Below are positions 27,882 through 39,954 of a stretch of 64,000 nt of DNA, in pieces. Under the pieces are notes generated by a model. It did no database searches. It was not told where the DNA came from and saw only the letters and a program-made list of their open reading frames with translations. The first letter of the stretch is position 1, and every line of letters begins with the position of its first letter. The position numbers were made by a program, and so were the translations under genes. The DNA is from Musicola paradisiaca NCPPB 2511 (lineage in GTDB: Bacteria > Pseudomonadota > Gammaproteobacteria > Enterobacterales > Enterobacteriaceae). The stretch covers positions 3,916,189-3,980,188 of the forward strand of contig NZ_CM001857.1 in the NCBI RefSeq assembly GCF_000400505.1, read 5' to 3'.

Positions 27882-28031
27882 ACATCGGGCAACCTACGAG
27901 GTTCAACATCGACCGTCACACATCAAAAGGGATTTTACAGGTCACGGCAGGCGCTCATCGGTAAAGGTAAACAAAAAGCGCCAGCCAGACTGTATAAGTA
28001 GCAGGAATCGGAATCAAACCGGCGAGAAAAA

Positions 28032-28643
28032 TCAGCTCCAGTCGCCGTTACGAATTACGCCGACGGCCAAACCTTCAATCGAGAAATTCTGTTCACGCAA
28101 ATCGACGACAATGGGCTCAAAATCCTTGTTCTCTGCCAGCAGCTGCACAATATTCCCCTGCTTTTTCAGTCTCTTGACCGTCACTTCATCTTCAATACGT
28201 GCAACGACGACCTGACCATTACGCACATCCTGGGTTTTGTGAACAGCTAACAAATCACCGTCAAGAATACCAATATCTTTCATCGACATACCGCTGACGC
28301 GCAGCAAAAAATCCGCGTTAGGCTTGAACATGGCGGGATCGACCTGGTAATGACATTCGATATGCTGTTGAGCCAGTAAGGGCTCGCCAGCAGCCACACG
28401 GCCAATCAATGGTAGCCCTTGATCTTCTTCTTCCATCAGCAACCGGATTCCACGAGATGCGCCGGTAACGATCTCTATGACACCTTTGCGCGCCAGCGCT
28501 TTAAGATGCTCTTCCGCTGCATTTGGCGAGCGAAAGCCGAGTTGACTTGCAATTTCAGCACGGGTCGGTGGCATCCCGGTCTGAGAGATATGATCGCGAA
28601 TAAGATCATAGACCTGTTGTTGTCTGGTGGTTAATGCTTTCAT
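28032..28643 (-). CDS. lexA: LexA repressor, SOS master regulator
   Basis: 203 residues: N-terminal winged helix ([27 protein letters not shown]), Ala-Gly self-cleavage site in [10 protein letters not shown] (about residue 85), catalytic Ser in [16 protein letters not shown] (about 120) and Lys in [13 protein letters not shown] (about 157). Start ATG 28643 follows a GGGGG-rich ribosome binding site; two tandem SOS boxes lie directly upstream, so the gene is autorepressed. No dinF follows it, unlike in E. coli. Confidence 0.97.
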   Translation of the reverse strand: MKALTTRQQQVYDLIRDHISQTGMPPTRAEIASQLGFRSPNAAEEHLKALARKGVIEIVTGASRGIRLLMEEEDQGLPLIGRVAAGEPLLAQQHIECHYQVDPAMFKPNADFLLRVSGMSMKDIGILDGDLLAVHKTQDVRNGQVVVARIEDEVTVKRLKKQGNIVQLLAENKDFEPIVVDLREQNFSIEGLAVGVIRNGDWS

Positions 28644-28651
28644 CCCGCCCC

Positions 28652-28688
28652 CTGGTTGTTTATACAGTTTCGCTGTGAGTATATACAG
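28652..28688 (-). promoter_or_regulatory. Two tandem SOS (LexA) boxes
   Basis: Read on the minus strand, 28673-28688 is CTGTATATACTCACAG and 28652-28667 is CTGTATAAACAACCAG. Both fit CTG-N10-CAG. The double operator and its position nine bases before lexA mirror E. coli. Confidence 0.95.
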
Positions 28689-28753
28689 GGATACCGGCAA
28701 TGGGAACCCGGAAGAACGCTATTCCACGGAATTTTCTGCGAATATTCGAAGCC

Positions 28754-29119
28754 TCACGCAAAATGGCTCCACAGCAAGCTTCCCCACACGCTTGCGGCCA
28801 GCAAACAGGCGACAAACACCGCCGCCGAGCCAATATCCTTCGCCCTGCCGGACAATTCGTGATAGTCCATCCCGACACGATCCACAACCGCTTCTATCGC
28901 ACTGTTGACAAGCTCAAACAACACAATCAACACCACCGAACCGATGAGCAACAACCGCTCAATCGTTGAAACCGGTAGCCAACACGCAATAATAATCGCG
29001 GCGAGAGTCAGTAGCGATTCTTGACGAAATGCCGCTTCGTGCAGCCATGCCTGTTTCAATCCTTGCAACGAGTACCCTGTTGCTTTAACGAGCCGGGTGA
29101 ACCCCGTTGTTTTATTCAT
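28754..29119 (-). CDS. dgkA: Diacylglycerol kinase
   Basis: DgkA phosphorylates diacylglycerol from membrane-derived oligosaccharide synthesis. 121 residues with three membrane helices and the conserved catalytic stretches AAFRQESLL (Glu28 region) and ELVNSAIEAVVDRVG (Glu69/Asn72 region). GGTGGAGCAAGT gives a ribosome binding site. Divergent from plsB with about 130 bases between, and upstream of lexA on the same strand, as in E. coli. Confidence 0.96.
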   Translation of the reverse strand: MNKTTGFTRLVKATGYSLQGLKQAWLHEAAFRQESLLTLAAIIIACWLPVSTIERLLLIGSVVLIVLFELVNSAIEAVVDRVGMDYHELSGRAKDIGSAAVFVACLLAASVWGSLLWSHFA

Positions 29120-29247
29120 ACTTGCTCCACCTGTAATTTGTGATTGAACGCAATTTTAACGTGCCCGCACGAACGTATCACCACAGATATCCTGTCGGGT
29201 TTCTGGTATCCTTTCGGCGCGTTGCTAACAGGAGGCTTCTGGTTGTT

Positions 29248-31731
29248 ATGTCAGGTTGGCGTAGAATTTACTATAAATTACTGAATATTCCCCTTAAATT
29301 CCTGGTGAAGAGTAAAGTTATTCCCCAGGATCCCGTTGCTGAACAACAGTTGGATCCGTCCCGGCCGATTTTCTATGTGCTGCCCTACAACTCCAAAGCG
29401 GATTTACTGACTCTGCGCACCAAATGCCGCGAGCTCGGTTTGCCGGATCCGCTGCAGCCACTCCATATTGATGGCAAGACGTTGCCAAGTTACGTCTTTG
29501 TCAATGACGGCCCGCGCGTGTTCCATTACTACGTCCCGAAAGAGAAATCGATCAAGCTCTTTCATGACTACCTGGATCTGCACCGTAATAATCCGGATCT
29601 GGATATCCAGATGATTCCCGTGTCCGTCATGTTCGGACGCTCACCTGGCCGCGAAGGCCAGCAGAATCAGGAAACGCCACATTTACGATTGCTGAACGGC
29701 ATCGAGAAATTTTTTGCCGTTTTGTGGCTGGGACGGGACAGTTTCGTGCGTTTCTCAACGCCGGTATCCCTGCGTTATATGGCCACAGAACATGGTACTG
29801 ACAAGACCATCGCCCACAAGCTGGCTCGCGTAGCGCGGATGCATTTTTCCCGACTACGACTGGCAGCAGTCGGCCCCAGACTGCCCGCAAGGCAGGATCT
29901 GTTCAACAAACTGTTGTCGTCCAAAGCAATAGCTAAAGCCATCGATGATGAAGCGCGGGTAAAAAAGATTTCCCACGAGAAAGCGCAACAGAACGCGATT
30001 ACCCTGCTGGAAGAAATCGCCGCCGATTTTTCTTACGAAGCGATTCGCCTTTCCGATCGCGTCCTGAGCTGGACCTGGAACCGGTTATATCAAGGGATTA
30101 ACGTCCATAACGCCGAGCGGGTCCGCCAGCTGGCTCAGGACGGGCACGAACTGGTGTATGTTCCTTGTCATCGCAGCCATATGGATTACCTGCTGCTTTC
30201 CTATGTGCTTTATCACCAGGGGCTGGTGCCTCCGCACATCGCGGCGGGCATTAACTTGAACTTCTGGCCGGCCGGGCCGATTTTCCGCCGTCTCGGCGCT
30301 TTCTTCATCCGCCGAACCTTCAAAGGCAATAAGCTCTATTCCACGTTGTTCCGCGAATACCTGGGCGAACTGTTCACCCGCGGTTATTCCGTAGAGTATT
30401 TTGTCGAGGGCGGCCGTTCACGCACGGGGCGTTTGCTGGAACCTAAAACCGGCACGCTGGCGATGACGATTCAAGCCATGCTGCGTGGCGGAACCCGTCC
30501 CATAACACTGGTTCCTATCTACATTGGTTACGAACATGTGATGGAAGTGGGAACCTATGCCAAGGAATTGCGCGGCGCTACCAAAGAAAAAGAAGGGTTC
30601 ATACAGATGGTGCGCGGCCTGAGTAAGCTGCGTAATCTGGGGCAAGGGTACGTAAACATCGGCGAACCGCTATCGCTGACCAGCTACCTCAACACCCACG
30701 TACCGCAATGGCGCGACGACATCGACCCGATCGAGCCGCAGCGGCCAGTCTGGCTGACGCCGACCGTCCAGAGCATCGCCGCCAGTATCATGGTGCGAAT
30801 CAACAATGCGGCAGCGGCCAATGCCATGAATTTGTGTTCAACCGCCTTGCTGGCCTCTCGTCAGCGCTCCCTCACCCGCGAGCAGATGGAAGAACAGCTG
30901 GAATGCTACCTGCAATTACTGCGTAACGTGCCCTATACCGGCGACATTACCGTGCCGACGAAAAGTGCGTCCGAACTGCTGGATCATGCGCTAGGCATGA
31001 ACAAGTTCGAAGTGGAAAAGGATAGCATCGGCGACATCATTATCCTGCCACGCGAGCAGGCCGTACTGATGACCTATTACCGCAACAATATTCATCACTT
31101 GCTGGTGCTGCCATCGCTGATCGCCAGCATAGTGATGCATCATCGCAAAATCGCTGCGTCCGAGTTATTGCGGCAGGTCTCTTTACTCTATCCATTGCTG
31201 CAGGCCGAACTGTTCCTGCACTACGATAAAACACAGCTTGGTAGCGTACTCAATGCACTGACGCAGGAATTGTGCCGACAGCAGTTGATCGTCAATAGGG
31301 GAGATGCCGTCGAGCTGAACCCGGCCAAAATCCGCACGCTGCAATTACTTGCAGCCGGCATCCGTGAGACGTTGCAGCGTTATGCCATTACGTTATCGCT
31401 GTTGAATGCCAACCCGACGCTTAGCCGGGGTACGCTGGAAAAAGAAAGCCGCAACATGGCCCAGCGTCTCTCCGTACTGCATGGTATCAATGCGCCGGAA
31501 TTCTTCGATAAGGCCGTATTCTCAACACTGGTCGATACACTGAGAATGGAAGGCTGCATCAGCGACAGCGGAGATAGCGTTCACGACAATGTGCAGGAAA
31601 TTTACGACATACTCGGCGATTTACTGACGCCGGAAGTGAAACTGACCATAGAAAGCGCCTGTGTAACAGAAGCCAATACAACGGCCGACGAGGCGAAGGA
31701 ATCAACCAGAAAGGAAGATGAAGAGGAATAA
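29248..31731 (+). CDS. plsB: Glycerol-3-phosphate 1-O-acyltransferase
   Basis: PlsB acylates sn-glycerol-3-phosphate at position 1, the first committed step of phospholipid synthesis, at the inner membrane. From ATG 29248 the protein is 827 residues (E. coli 807), beginning [13 protein letters not shown]. The acyltransferase motifs are intact: [14 protein letters not shown] (HX4D) near residue 310 and [17 protein letters not shown] near 385. AGGAGG lies 12 bases upstream. The C-terminus carries an extra Glu/Lys-rich tail of about 20 residues. A terminator follows. Confidence 0.96.
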   Translation: MSGWRRIYYKLLNIPLKFLVKSKVIPQDPVAEQQLDPSRPIFYVLPYNSKADLLTLRTKCRELGLPDPLQPLHIDGKTLPSYVFVNDGPRVFHYYVPKEKSIKLFHDYLDLHRNNPDLDIQMIPVSVMFGRSPGREGQQNQETPHLRLLNGIEKFFAVLWLGRDSFVRFSTPVSLRYMATEHGTDKTIAHKLARVARMHFSRLRLAAVGPRLPARQDLFNKLLSSKAIAKAIDDEARVKKISHEKAQQNAITLLEEIAADFSYEAIRLSDRVLSWTWNRLYQGINVHNAERVRQLAQDGHELVYVPCHRSHMDYLLLSYVLYHQGLVPPHIAAGINLNFWPAGPIFRRLGAFFIRRTFKGNKLYSTLFREYLGELFTRGYSVEYFVEGGRSRTGRLLEPKTGTLAMTIQAMLRGGTRPITLVPIYIGYEHVMEVGTYAKELRGATKEKEGFIQMVRGLSKLRNLGQGYVNIGEPLSLTSYLNTHVPQWRDDIDPIEPQRPVWLTPTVQSIAASIMVRINNAAAANAMNLCSTALLASRQRSLTREQMEEQLECYLQLLRNVPYTGDITVPTKSASELLDHALGMNKFEVEKDSIGDIIILPREQAVLMTYYRNNIHHLLVLPSLIASIVMHHRKIAASELLRQVSLLYPLLQAELFLHYDKTQLGSVLNALTQELCRQQLIVNRGDAVELNPAKIRTLQLLAAGIRETLQRYAITLSLLNANPTLSRGTLEKESRNMAQRLSVLHGINAPEFFDKAVFSTLVDTLRMEGCISDSGDSVHDNVQEIYDILGDLLTPEVKLTIESACVTEANTTADEAKESTRKEDEEE

Positions 31732-31781
31732 CCGCGTTCCTGGAGCATGGCGGCCCGGCCAGTACGCCTGAAGAGATGACC

Positions 31782-31816
31782 CACCCTGCCAGCACACGCC
31801 GGCAGGGTGTTTTTTT
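31782..31816 (+). terminator. Terminator of plsB
   Basis: A 9-bp stem (CACCCTGCC/GGCAGGGTG) is followed by seven T. The T-run touches the end of the convergent ubiA gene. Confidence 0.93.
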
Positions 31817-32678
31817 ATAACCCGAACAGAATGCCGAAGAACAACACCATCCCGACATAGTTGTTATTTCTGAATGCGCGGAAACAGTTATCCCGCTCAC
31901 GCCCGGCGATCATCTTCTGCTGATAGGCAAACAACCCAGCGGCAATCAGCACCGACCAGTAAAAAATCTGGCTCAACGCCATCATCCTTCCCAGCGCCAG
32001 CATCGCCGCTAACGTCATCAGCTGCAAAACGCCGATGATCAACGTGTCGTGGCTACCGAACAGGATGGCAGTGGATTTCACGCCGATTTTCAGATCGTCG
32101 TCGCGATCCACCATCGCATATTCCGTATCGTAGGCGACCGTCCAGCAAATATAGGCAAAAAACATCAGCCAGCAAGTCACCGGGAGCGATTCGCTGACAG
32201 CGGCATAAGCCATCGGTATCGACCATCCAAATGCGGCGCCCAGCACCAGCTGGGGCAAATGGCTGACCCGTTTCATGAACGGATAGACCCAAGCCAACGC
32301 CAGGCCGATCACCGAAAGCCAAATGGTCATCGGATTCAGGGTCAGCACCAACCCGAATGCCAGCAACACCAGCACGACAAACAGCACCTTGGCGGATTGT
32401 TCGCTCACAGCACCACTCGGTAGAGGCCGGGATGCCGTGCGTTTGACGTGACCATCGAAATGGCGGTCAGCGTAATCATTAATCACGCAGCCCGCGGCAC
32501 GCATCAAAAAAACACCCGCCACAAATACCCACAGCGTCCAAAGAGTCGGTGTTCCACGCCCGGCCAGCCATAGCGCCCACAGTGTCGGCCACAGCAGCAG
32601 CATCGAACCAATCGGCTTGTCTATTCTCATCAACCGGCAATACGCACCCCAACGTTCTGCCGCAAGCAGTTTTTCCAA
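31815..32678 (-). CDS. ubiA: 4-hydroxybenzoate octaprenyltransferase
   Basis: UbiA prenylates 4-hydroxybenzoate, the second step of ubiquinone synthesis. It is a polytopic membrane enzyme with the two Asp-rich motifs [15 protein letters not shown] (about residue 70) and [17 protein letters not shown] (about 190). No ATG fits: the first candidate, MRIDKPIG, would lose conserved residues. A TTG at 32678 has AGGAGA about eight bases upstream and gives 287 residues, near E. coli's 290. It follows ubiC by 22 bases. Confidence 0.94.
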   Translation of the reverse strand: MEKLLAAERWGAYCRLMRIDKPIGSMLLLWPTLWALWLAGRGTPTLWTLWVFVAGVFLMRAAGCVINDYADRHFDGHVKRTASRPLPSGAVSEQSAKVLFVVLVLLAFGLVLTLNPMTIWLSVIGLALAWVYPFMKRVSHLPQLVLGAAFGWSIPMAYAAVSESLPVTCWLMFFAYICWTVAYDTEYAMVDRDDDLKIGVKSTAILFGSHDTLIIGVLQLMTLAAMLALGRMMALSQIFYWSVLIAAGLFAYQQKMIAGRERDNCFRAFRNNNYVGMVLFFGILFGL

Positions 32679-32700
32679 CGCCTGATTCTCCTTTCTGCTG

Positions 32701-33216
32701 TTAGTCCTGATACCTGTCAGGGAAATAAATCGGAGCATCCGGTAAAAAGAGCTCGGTGATTAACAACGGATTGCCCGCAAGAAACAAACGCGAACGCCGC
32801 GTCCAAAGTTGCCCGCTCCGCCCCGTATGGATAAAGTCGCGAACCGGCGGCCCTTGCAGGAAGAGATAGCGCCCTAGCGGCGTATTGCCTATCTGGGTCA
32901 AATCGATTTCCGCTTCTTTTAGCGTCTGCTCCGGCATGACGGTTCGCCCAAACAGCCAGGGTTGATCATCGCCAAACAGCGTCACTTCACGTAACCAATA
33001 GCGCTCGCTCAACGGCAAAAGAGAAGGCTCTTCCGGTATCCTCAGCGAAGCAACGAAGCGTTCAGTCTCTACCTGAACGCGCAAACATCGACAATAACGC
33101 TCCAGAAGGCGTGTCATTGAATCTCTGCTGGTCAACCATTCTGCGACTGTCGCAGGTAAAACTTCAGGCGCACACCACTCAACCGAGTGCAGGTGAGCCA
33201 ACGCCTCATCGGACAT
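32701..33216 (-). CDS. ubiC: Chorismate pyruvate-lyase
   Basis: UbiC removes pyruvate from chorismate to give 4-hydroxybenzoate, the substrate of UbiA next door. 171 residues with the family pattern [13 protein letters not shown] near the N-terminus, [23 protein letters not shown] and the C-terminal LTTELFLP-like [14 protein letters not shown]. Start ATG 33216; a GTG three codons earlier is an alternative. First gene of ubiCA, about 300 bases from groL and oriented the same way. Confidence 0.92.
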   Translation of the reverse strand: MSDEALAHLHSVEWCAPEVLPATVAEWLTSRDSMTRLLERYCRCLRVQVETERFVASLRIPEEPSLLPLSERYWLREVTLFGDDQPWLFGRTVMPEQTLKEAEIDLTQIGNTPLGRYLFLQGPPVRDFIHTGRSGQLWTRRSRLFLAGNPLLITELFLPDAPIYFPDRYQD

Positions 33217-33428
33217 GCATCCCACCCGGCATTGTTTAGTAAATAAAATAACCGCGTTTATTGTAGCGCAGAATAGTTCGCCGATAACACGTTCCGAACG
33301 TGTCGTTAACGGTTTGTACAGTTTTCACGCAACATTCCGACAGGATAAACCGAGGCTACAACGCAATAAGTTGAATCCGTCAGGAAAGTATCACGATGTT
33401 ATGACGTGCAATACGAAGCACCAACAAA

Positions 33429-33460
33429 AAACACTACCCGGCGGCTGCCGGGTAGTGTTT
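33429..33460 (-). terminator. Terminator of groSL
   Basis: A 14-bp stem (AAACACTACCCGGC and complement) is followed on the minus strand by T-rich sequence, 56 bases after the groL stop. The rest of 33217-33515 holds the ubiC promoter and no gene. Confidence 0.9.
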
Positions 33461-33515
33461 TCAAAACGCGGTGTCGGCTCTGGTGACAAAGCCACCCGAA
33501 CCTGACGACAGAGCA

Positions 33516-35189
<1,674 letters not shown>

Positions 35190-35212
35190 TCAGTTCAGAT
35201 GATTACGTAAGA

Positions 35213-35539
<327 letters not shown>

Positions 35540-35587
35540 TTAGGTTAAATGCCGGATGAACCCTGACACCCGGCCTTGTGGTGAACT

Positions 35588-35617
35588 AGATGGGGACGTA
35601 TCCGGGCGCTTCAAGGG
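35588..35617 (-). promoter_or_regulatory. Sigma-32 heat-shock promoter of groSL
   Basis: On the minus strand CCCTTGAAG (35609-35617) and CCCCATCT (35588-35595), separated by 13 bases, match the sigma-32 consensus and the known E. coli groE promoter closely. Confidence 0.9.
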
Positions 35618-35753
35618 AACAAATAAATTTTTTTTCCTTAAGCGTCATTTTTTACATAAACAGGGCAAAACGCCGGGAGCATTTTCAACAGCGCTCCGTG
35701 TCGGCCCACAGTAAGAGGTAAGGGATGTATGCCACAGCAAGAACCGCTGTAAA

Positions 35754-36227
35754 TCAGCGGTTTTTTCGATCGTCCTGATGCTCGATATGATCCTGATCCG
35801 AATCAGTTTCCTTGCGCTGGAACTCACCTTCGAATGTATGGCCGCCCGATGCGCCGCCAGGAGAACTGCGCCAGACGCGCAGATGCGGCATCAGCTTCAT
35901 CGTCAGGTGTTTCTGTACGGGAGGCAGCAGCAGTAGCAATCCCAGAAAATCGGTGAAGAAACCGGGCAGAACCAGCAGAAACCCCGACAACACCAGGGAA
36001 ACGCTTTTCACCATCTCGGCCGCCGGGCTTTCTCCCGTTTGCAGGCGCTGTTGCATCTGAATGAGGGTTTTCATGCCCTGATTACGCACCATTGATACTC
36101 CAACGCAGGACGTCAATACGACCAGCAGCAACGTCGGCGCCACCCCCAATACTTCGGACACCCGAATAAAAATGGAGATTTCGACATAGACCAGAAGGAA
36201 AATCAGCAAAAACGGTATCCAGCGCAC
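35754..36227 (-). CDS. fxsA: FxsA family cytoplasmic membrane protein
   Basis: 157 residues with four hydrophobic helices in the first 110 (FLLIFLLVYVEISIFIRV, LLLVVLTSCVGVSMV, SLVLSGFLLVLPGFFTDF) and a charged cytoplasmic tail. FxsA in E. coli interferes with F exclusion of phage T7 when overproduced. Position between groSL and aspA is conserved. A hairpin with a T-run reading on the plus strand (35743-35767) overlaps its stop codon. Confidence 0.93.
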   Translation of the reverse strand: MRWIPFLLIFLLVYVEISIFIRVSEVLGVAPTLLLVVLTSCVGVSMVRNQGMKTLIQMQQRLQTGESPAAEMVKSVSLVLSGFLLVLPGFFTDFLGLLLLLPPVQKHLTMKLMPHLRVWRSSPGGASGGHTFEGEFQRKETDSDQDHIEHQDDRKNR

Positions 36228-36634
36228 CCAGTGCTCCTGTGGTTCAGATTCAACGCATTAATAAAAAATATGCTTCTCCGACAACTCGCCGTCTTATCCT
36301 ACCCGAGCATCATTCAGGCAACTGGCCTGAAGATACGACCAGTTGTAGCGAGACGCATCCTATAATGCAGCAGATGGTAGCGATTGCCGCTATTTTCAAC
36401 TGATAGAACGACAGATTTTTTTACTTAGTAACAGGTCGTGACTATTATCACAATTTCCACAGAACAGGGGGGACAGACCTTCATCTGTGATCAGCGCAAC
36501 GGAAACTCCGCCATGCGGCAGAATATCATAACAACAGCTGGAGACATAATGGTCAAACATTCTGCCTCAGTTATCCACGGTGAGACGATACATCATATAA
36601 ATTCCAAATAAGTAGAATATAAGAGAAATAACTC
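36228..36634 (+). promoter_or_regulatory. aspA upstream region with a CRP-like site
   Basis: About 400 bases without a gene. TCGTGA-N6-TCACAA at 36436-36453 differs from the CRP consensus TGTGA-N6-TCACA at one position and lies about 180 bases before aspA. A further TGTGATCA half-site lies at 36487. E. coli aspA is CRP-activated, so this fits. No FNR box stood out. Confidence 0.6.
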
Positions 36635-38074
36635 ATGTCAGAAAATATCCGTATTGAAGAAGATTTATTGGGTACGCGCGAAGTGCCTGCTGATGCTTAT
36701 TACGGCGTTCATACACTACGTGCTATCGAAAACTTCTATATTAGTAACCAGAAAATCAGTGACATACCGGAGTTTGTGCGCGGAATGGTGATGGTCAAGA
36801 AAGCGGCGGCCATGGCTAACCGTGAATTGCAGACCATCCCACGTAAAATTGCAGACGTCATCATTCGTGCCTGCGACGAAGTGCTGGTGAACGGCAAATG
36901 TCTGGATCAGTTCCCAGTCGACGTGTTTCAGGGCGGCGCAGGTACGTCCGTCAACATGAACACCAACGAAGTGTTGGCCAATATCGGGCTGGAGCTGATG
37001 GGGCACCAGAAAGGGGAATACCAGTACCTGAACCCCAACGACCACGTCAACAAGTGTCAGTCCACCAACGACGCTTACCCGACCGGTTTTCGCATCGCGG
37101 TTTACAGCGCCATCCTGAAATTGGTGGATTCCGTCACCCAGTTGGGCGATGGCTTTGAACACAAAGCCAAAGCATTCGAAAACATTCTGAAAATGGGCCG
37201 CACCCAACTTCAGGATGCAGTGCCGATGACGCTGGGCCAGGAATTCCACGCTTTCAACGTGTTGTTGAAAGAAGAGAATAAAAATCTGCTGCGCACCGCC
37301 GAACTGTTGCTGGAGGTGAACCTGGGCGCAACCGCCATCGGTACTCGCCTTAACACACCGGAAGGCTACCAGCATCTGGCGGTGCAAAAACTGGCGGACG
37401 TCAGCAAGCTGCCCTGCGTGCCGGCGGAAGACCTGATCGAGGCAACATCCGACTGCGGCGCTTACGTCATGGTACACAGCACGCTGAAACGTCTGGCGGT
37501 TAAACTCTCCAAGATCTGTAACGACTTGCGTTTGCTCTCCTCTGGCCCGCGCGCAGGGCTGAACGAAATCAATCTGCCGGAACTGCAGGCTGGCTCATCC
37601 ATCATGCCGGCCAAGGTCAACCCGGTGGTGCCGGAAGTGGTGAACCAGGTCTGTTTCAAAGTCATCGGCAACGATACCTGCGTCACCATGGCGGCGGAAG
37701 CGGGTCAGTTGCAGTTGAACGTCATGGAACCGGTCATTGGTCAGGCCATGTTCGAATCCATCTATATTCTGACCAACGCCTGCCGTAACTTACTGGAAAA
37801 ATGCGTAGAAGGGATCACGGCGAACAAATCCGTCTGTGAATCCTATGTGTTCAATTCCATCGGCATCGTGACCTATCTGAACCCGTTCATCGGCCACCAT
37901 AACGGCGACATCGTCGGCAAGATCTGCGCCGAAACCGGCAAAAGCGTTCGCGAAGTCGTGCTGGAACGCGGCCTGCTGACCGAAGCCGAGTTGGACGACA
38001 TTTTCTCCGTACAGAACCTGATGCATCCGGCCTACAAAGCCCGGCGTTATACCGAAGATAACGACGCATCGTAA
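36635..38074 (+). CDS. aspA: Aspartate ammonia-lyase
   Basis: AspA deaminates aspartate to fumarate. 479 residues (E. coli 478) with the fumarase/aspartase signature [15 protein letters not shown] near residue 320, plus [17 protein letters not shown] and [18 protein letters not shown] forming the active site. Followed by the C4-dicarboxylate carrier dcuA, which exchanges the aspartate and fumarate. A stem-loop lies between them. Confidence 0.97.
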   Translation: MSENIRIEEDLLGTREVPADAYYGVHTLRAIENFYISNQKISDIPEFVRGMVMVKKAAAMANRELQTIPRKIADVIIRACDEVLVNGKCLDQFPVDVFQGGAGTSVNMNTNEVLANIGLELMGHQKGEYQYLNPNDHVNKCQSTNDAYPTGFRIAVYSAILKLVDSVTQLGDGFEHKAKAFENILKMGRTQLQDAVPMTLGQEFHAFNVLLKEENKNLLRTAELLLEVNLGATAIGTRLNTPEGYQHLAVQKLADVSKLPCVPAEDLIEATSDCGAYVMVHSTLKRLAVKLSKICNDLRLLSSGPRAGLNEINLPELQAGSSIMPAKVNPVVPEVVNQVCFKVIGNDTCVTMAAEAGQLQLNVMEPVIGQAMFESIYILTNACRNLLEKCVEGITANKSVCESYVFNSIGIVTYLNPFIGHHNGDIVGKICAETGKSVREVVLERGLLTEAELDDIFSVQNLMHPAYKARRYTEDNDAS

Positions 38075-38093
38075 CTTCGCTTTCTCTTCATTG

Positions 38094-38130
38094 AAGGCAC
38101 GCCAGCCCCGCCAGGGACTGCGTGCCTTTA
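38094..38130 (+). terminator. Stem-loop between aspA and dcuA
   Basis: A 9-bp stem (AAGGCACGC/GCGTGCCTT) with a large loop is followed by a short T-run. Probably a partial terminator, since dcuA is usually also co-transcribed with aspA. Confidence 0.6.
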
Positions 38131-38213
38131 TTGTATCCGCGCCATTCGGCGCTCACGGCACGCAACCATAAAAACAAATCAATATTGGCAACAAAAATAA
38201 AAGGAGCATGATC

Positions 38214-39515
38214 ATGCTTACCCTGGAACTCATTATCGTTTTACTCGCCATCTACCTCGGCGCAAGACTGGGGGGAATCGGCATCGGCTTTGCAGGTGGT
38301 CTTGGCGTTCTGGTACTGACGCTGGGCTTTCATATCAAGCCGGGATCCATTCCGTTTGATGTTATCGAAATCATCATGGCGGTCATCGCCGCTATCGCCG
38401 CCATGCAGGTGGCGGGCGGCATGGACTACCTGGTGAGCCTGGCGGAGAAACTGCTGCGGCGTCATCCGCGCTACGTCACCTTTCTGGCGCCGATGGTCAC
38501 TTATGTCATGACACTGATGGCCGGTACCGGCCACACTGCGTTCTCCACCCTACCGGTCATCGCCGAGGTTGCTAAAGAACAAGGGATCCGGCCGTCTCGT
38601 CCGTTATCTATTGCCGTCGTCGCCTCCCAGATAGCCATTACCGCCTCGCCGATCTCCGCGGCAGTGGTATTTGTCGCCTCGCTGCTGGAGCCCAAAGGCG
38701 TTAGCTACCTGACGCTGCTGGGCATTTGCATCCCGACCACCCTGGCCGTCATTTTGTTGACCGCCATCATCACCAATTTCCTGGGCAAAGAGTTGAAAGA
38801 CGACGACGTGTATCAGGAGCGCCTGCGCAAAAGTGAGGTGGTTCTGCGCGGCCAAAGCGACATGCAACTGAAGCCCGGCGCGAAACTTTCGGTGCTGTTA
38901 TTTCTGCTCGGCATTGTTGCAGTGGTGTTCTATGCCACCGCCATCAGCGACGCGGTCGCATTGATCCGCAACCCAGTGTTGCCGCGCAACGAAGCCATCG
39001 TGGTCTTCATGCTAACGGTCGCTACGCTGATCTGCCTGAGCTGCCGAATTGAAACCGCACGCATCCTGACTGCCAGCACGTTCAAATCCGGTATGAGCGC
39101 CTGCATATGCGTCATGGGGGTCGCCTGGCTGGGCGATACTTTCGTAAAAGCACACATCGCCGACATCCAGAGCACCGCCGGCGCACTGTTGCAGAGCTAC
39201 CCGTGGATGTTGGCGGTTGTACTGTTTTTCGCCTCCACGCTGCTCTATTCTCAGGCTGCAACCGCTAAAGCGCTGATGCCCGCCGCACTGATGCTGGGCG
39301 TCGCCCCTGCGACGGCCATCGCTTCGTTCGCTGCGGTTTCCGCACTTTTCGTGTTACCCACCTACCCCACGTTGCTGGCGGCGGTGGAAATGGATGACAC
39401 CGGCTCAACCCGCATCGGGAAGTACGTCTTCAACCATGCGTTTCTGATCCCCGGCGTCATTGCCATCGCGCTCTCGGTACTGTTCGGGTTCATCCTGAGC
39501 AGCATTCTGTTGTAA
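38214..39515 (+). CDS. dcuA: Anaerobic C4-dicarboxylate transporter DcuA
   Basis: 433 residues, as in E. coli. It has about ten helices and the Dcu pattern: ELIIVLLAIYLGARLGGIGIG, then MTLMAGTGHTAFSTLPVIAEVAKEQ. DcuA exchanges aspartate/fumarate/malate for succinate. I use ATG 38214, which has AAGGAG at proper spacing; the ATG six bases earlier is too close to it. Confidence 0.95.
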   Translation: MLTLELIIVLLAIYLGARLGGIGIGFAGGLGVLVLTLGFHIKPGSIPFDVIEIIMAVIAAIAAMQVAGGMDYLVSLAEKLLRRHPRYVTFLAPMVTYVMTLMAGTGHTAFSTLPVIAEVAKEQGIRPSRPLSIAVVASQIAITASPISAAVVFVASLLEPKGVSYLTLLGICIPTTLAVILLTAIITNFLGKELKDDDVYQERLRKSEVVLRGQSDMQLKPGAKLSVLLFLLGIVAVVFYATAISDAVALIRNPVLPRNEAIVVFMLTVATLICLSCRIETARILTASTFKSGMSACICVMGVAWLGDTFVKAHIADIQSTAGALLQSYPWMLAVVLFFASTLLYSQAATAKALMPAALMLGVAPATAIASFAAVSALFVLPTYPTLLAAVEMDDTGSTRIGKYVFNHAFLIPGVIAIALSVLFGFILSSILL

Positions 39516-39521
39516 CCCATA

Positions 39522-39550
39522 GCCGGATCGACATCCTACGTCGATCCGGC
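39522..39550 (+). terminator. Stem-loop after dcuA
   Basis: An 11-bp perfect stem (GCCGGATCGAC and its complement) with a 7-nt loop lies seven bases after the stop, without a clear T-run. Confidence 0.6.
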
Positions 39551-39621
39551 CTTACACAACCGGGGAACGCAGAGTATAGTGAGGCAGATTATATTCCCCG
39601 TTACCCAGCGCCGAGGTCACG

Positions 39622-39954
39622 ATGCCCGAATCGACGAACCGCGATGCAATCGTCATTCTCTGCACCGCTCCAGATGAGACCAGCGCAAAAGCGCTGGCGA
39701 CATCTGTTCTGGAAGCCCGGCTGGCGGCTTGCGTTACGCTGCTGCCCGGCGCCGTTTCCCTGTACCATTGGGAAGGAAAACTGGAACAACAGACGGAAAC
39801 CCAACTGCTACTGAAAAGCGATCGCCGTCATCAACCGGCGTTATTATCCCATCTGAAACAACATCATCCTTATCAGACGCCGGAACTCCTGGTTCTGCCG
39901 GTACTGGACGGCGATAGCGATTATCTCTCATGGCTCAACGCATCCTTACGCTGA
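39622..39954 (+). CDS. cutA: Divalent-cation tolerance protein CutA
   Basis: 110 residues of the trimeric PII-like CutA1 fold. Conserved stretches: [30 protein letters not shown] core (split as [11 protein letters not shown] and [12 protein letters not shown]), then [13 protein letters not shown] near the C-terminus. It overlaps the dsbD start by 25 bases, indicating coupling, as in E. coli where cutA and dsbD adjoin. Confidence 0.95.
   Translation: MPESTNRDAIVILCTAPDETSAKALATSVLEARLAACVTLLPGAVSLYHWEGKLEQQTETQLLLKSDRRHQPALLSHLKQHHPYQTPELLVLPVLDGDSDYLSWLNASLR

Noticed and set aside
27985..28005. Additional SOS-like box downstream of lexA
   Set aside because: CTG and CAG halves are nine, not ten, bases apart, and no gene starts there.
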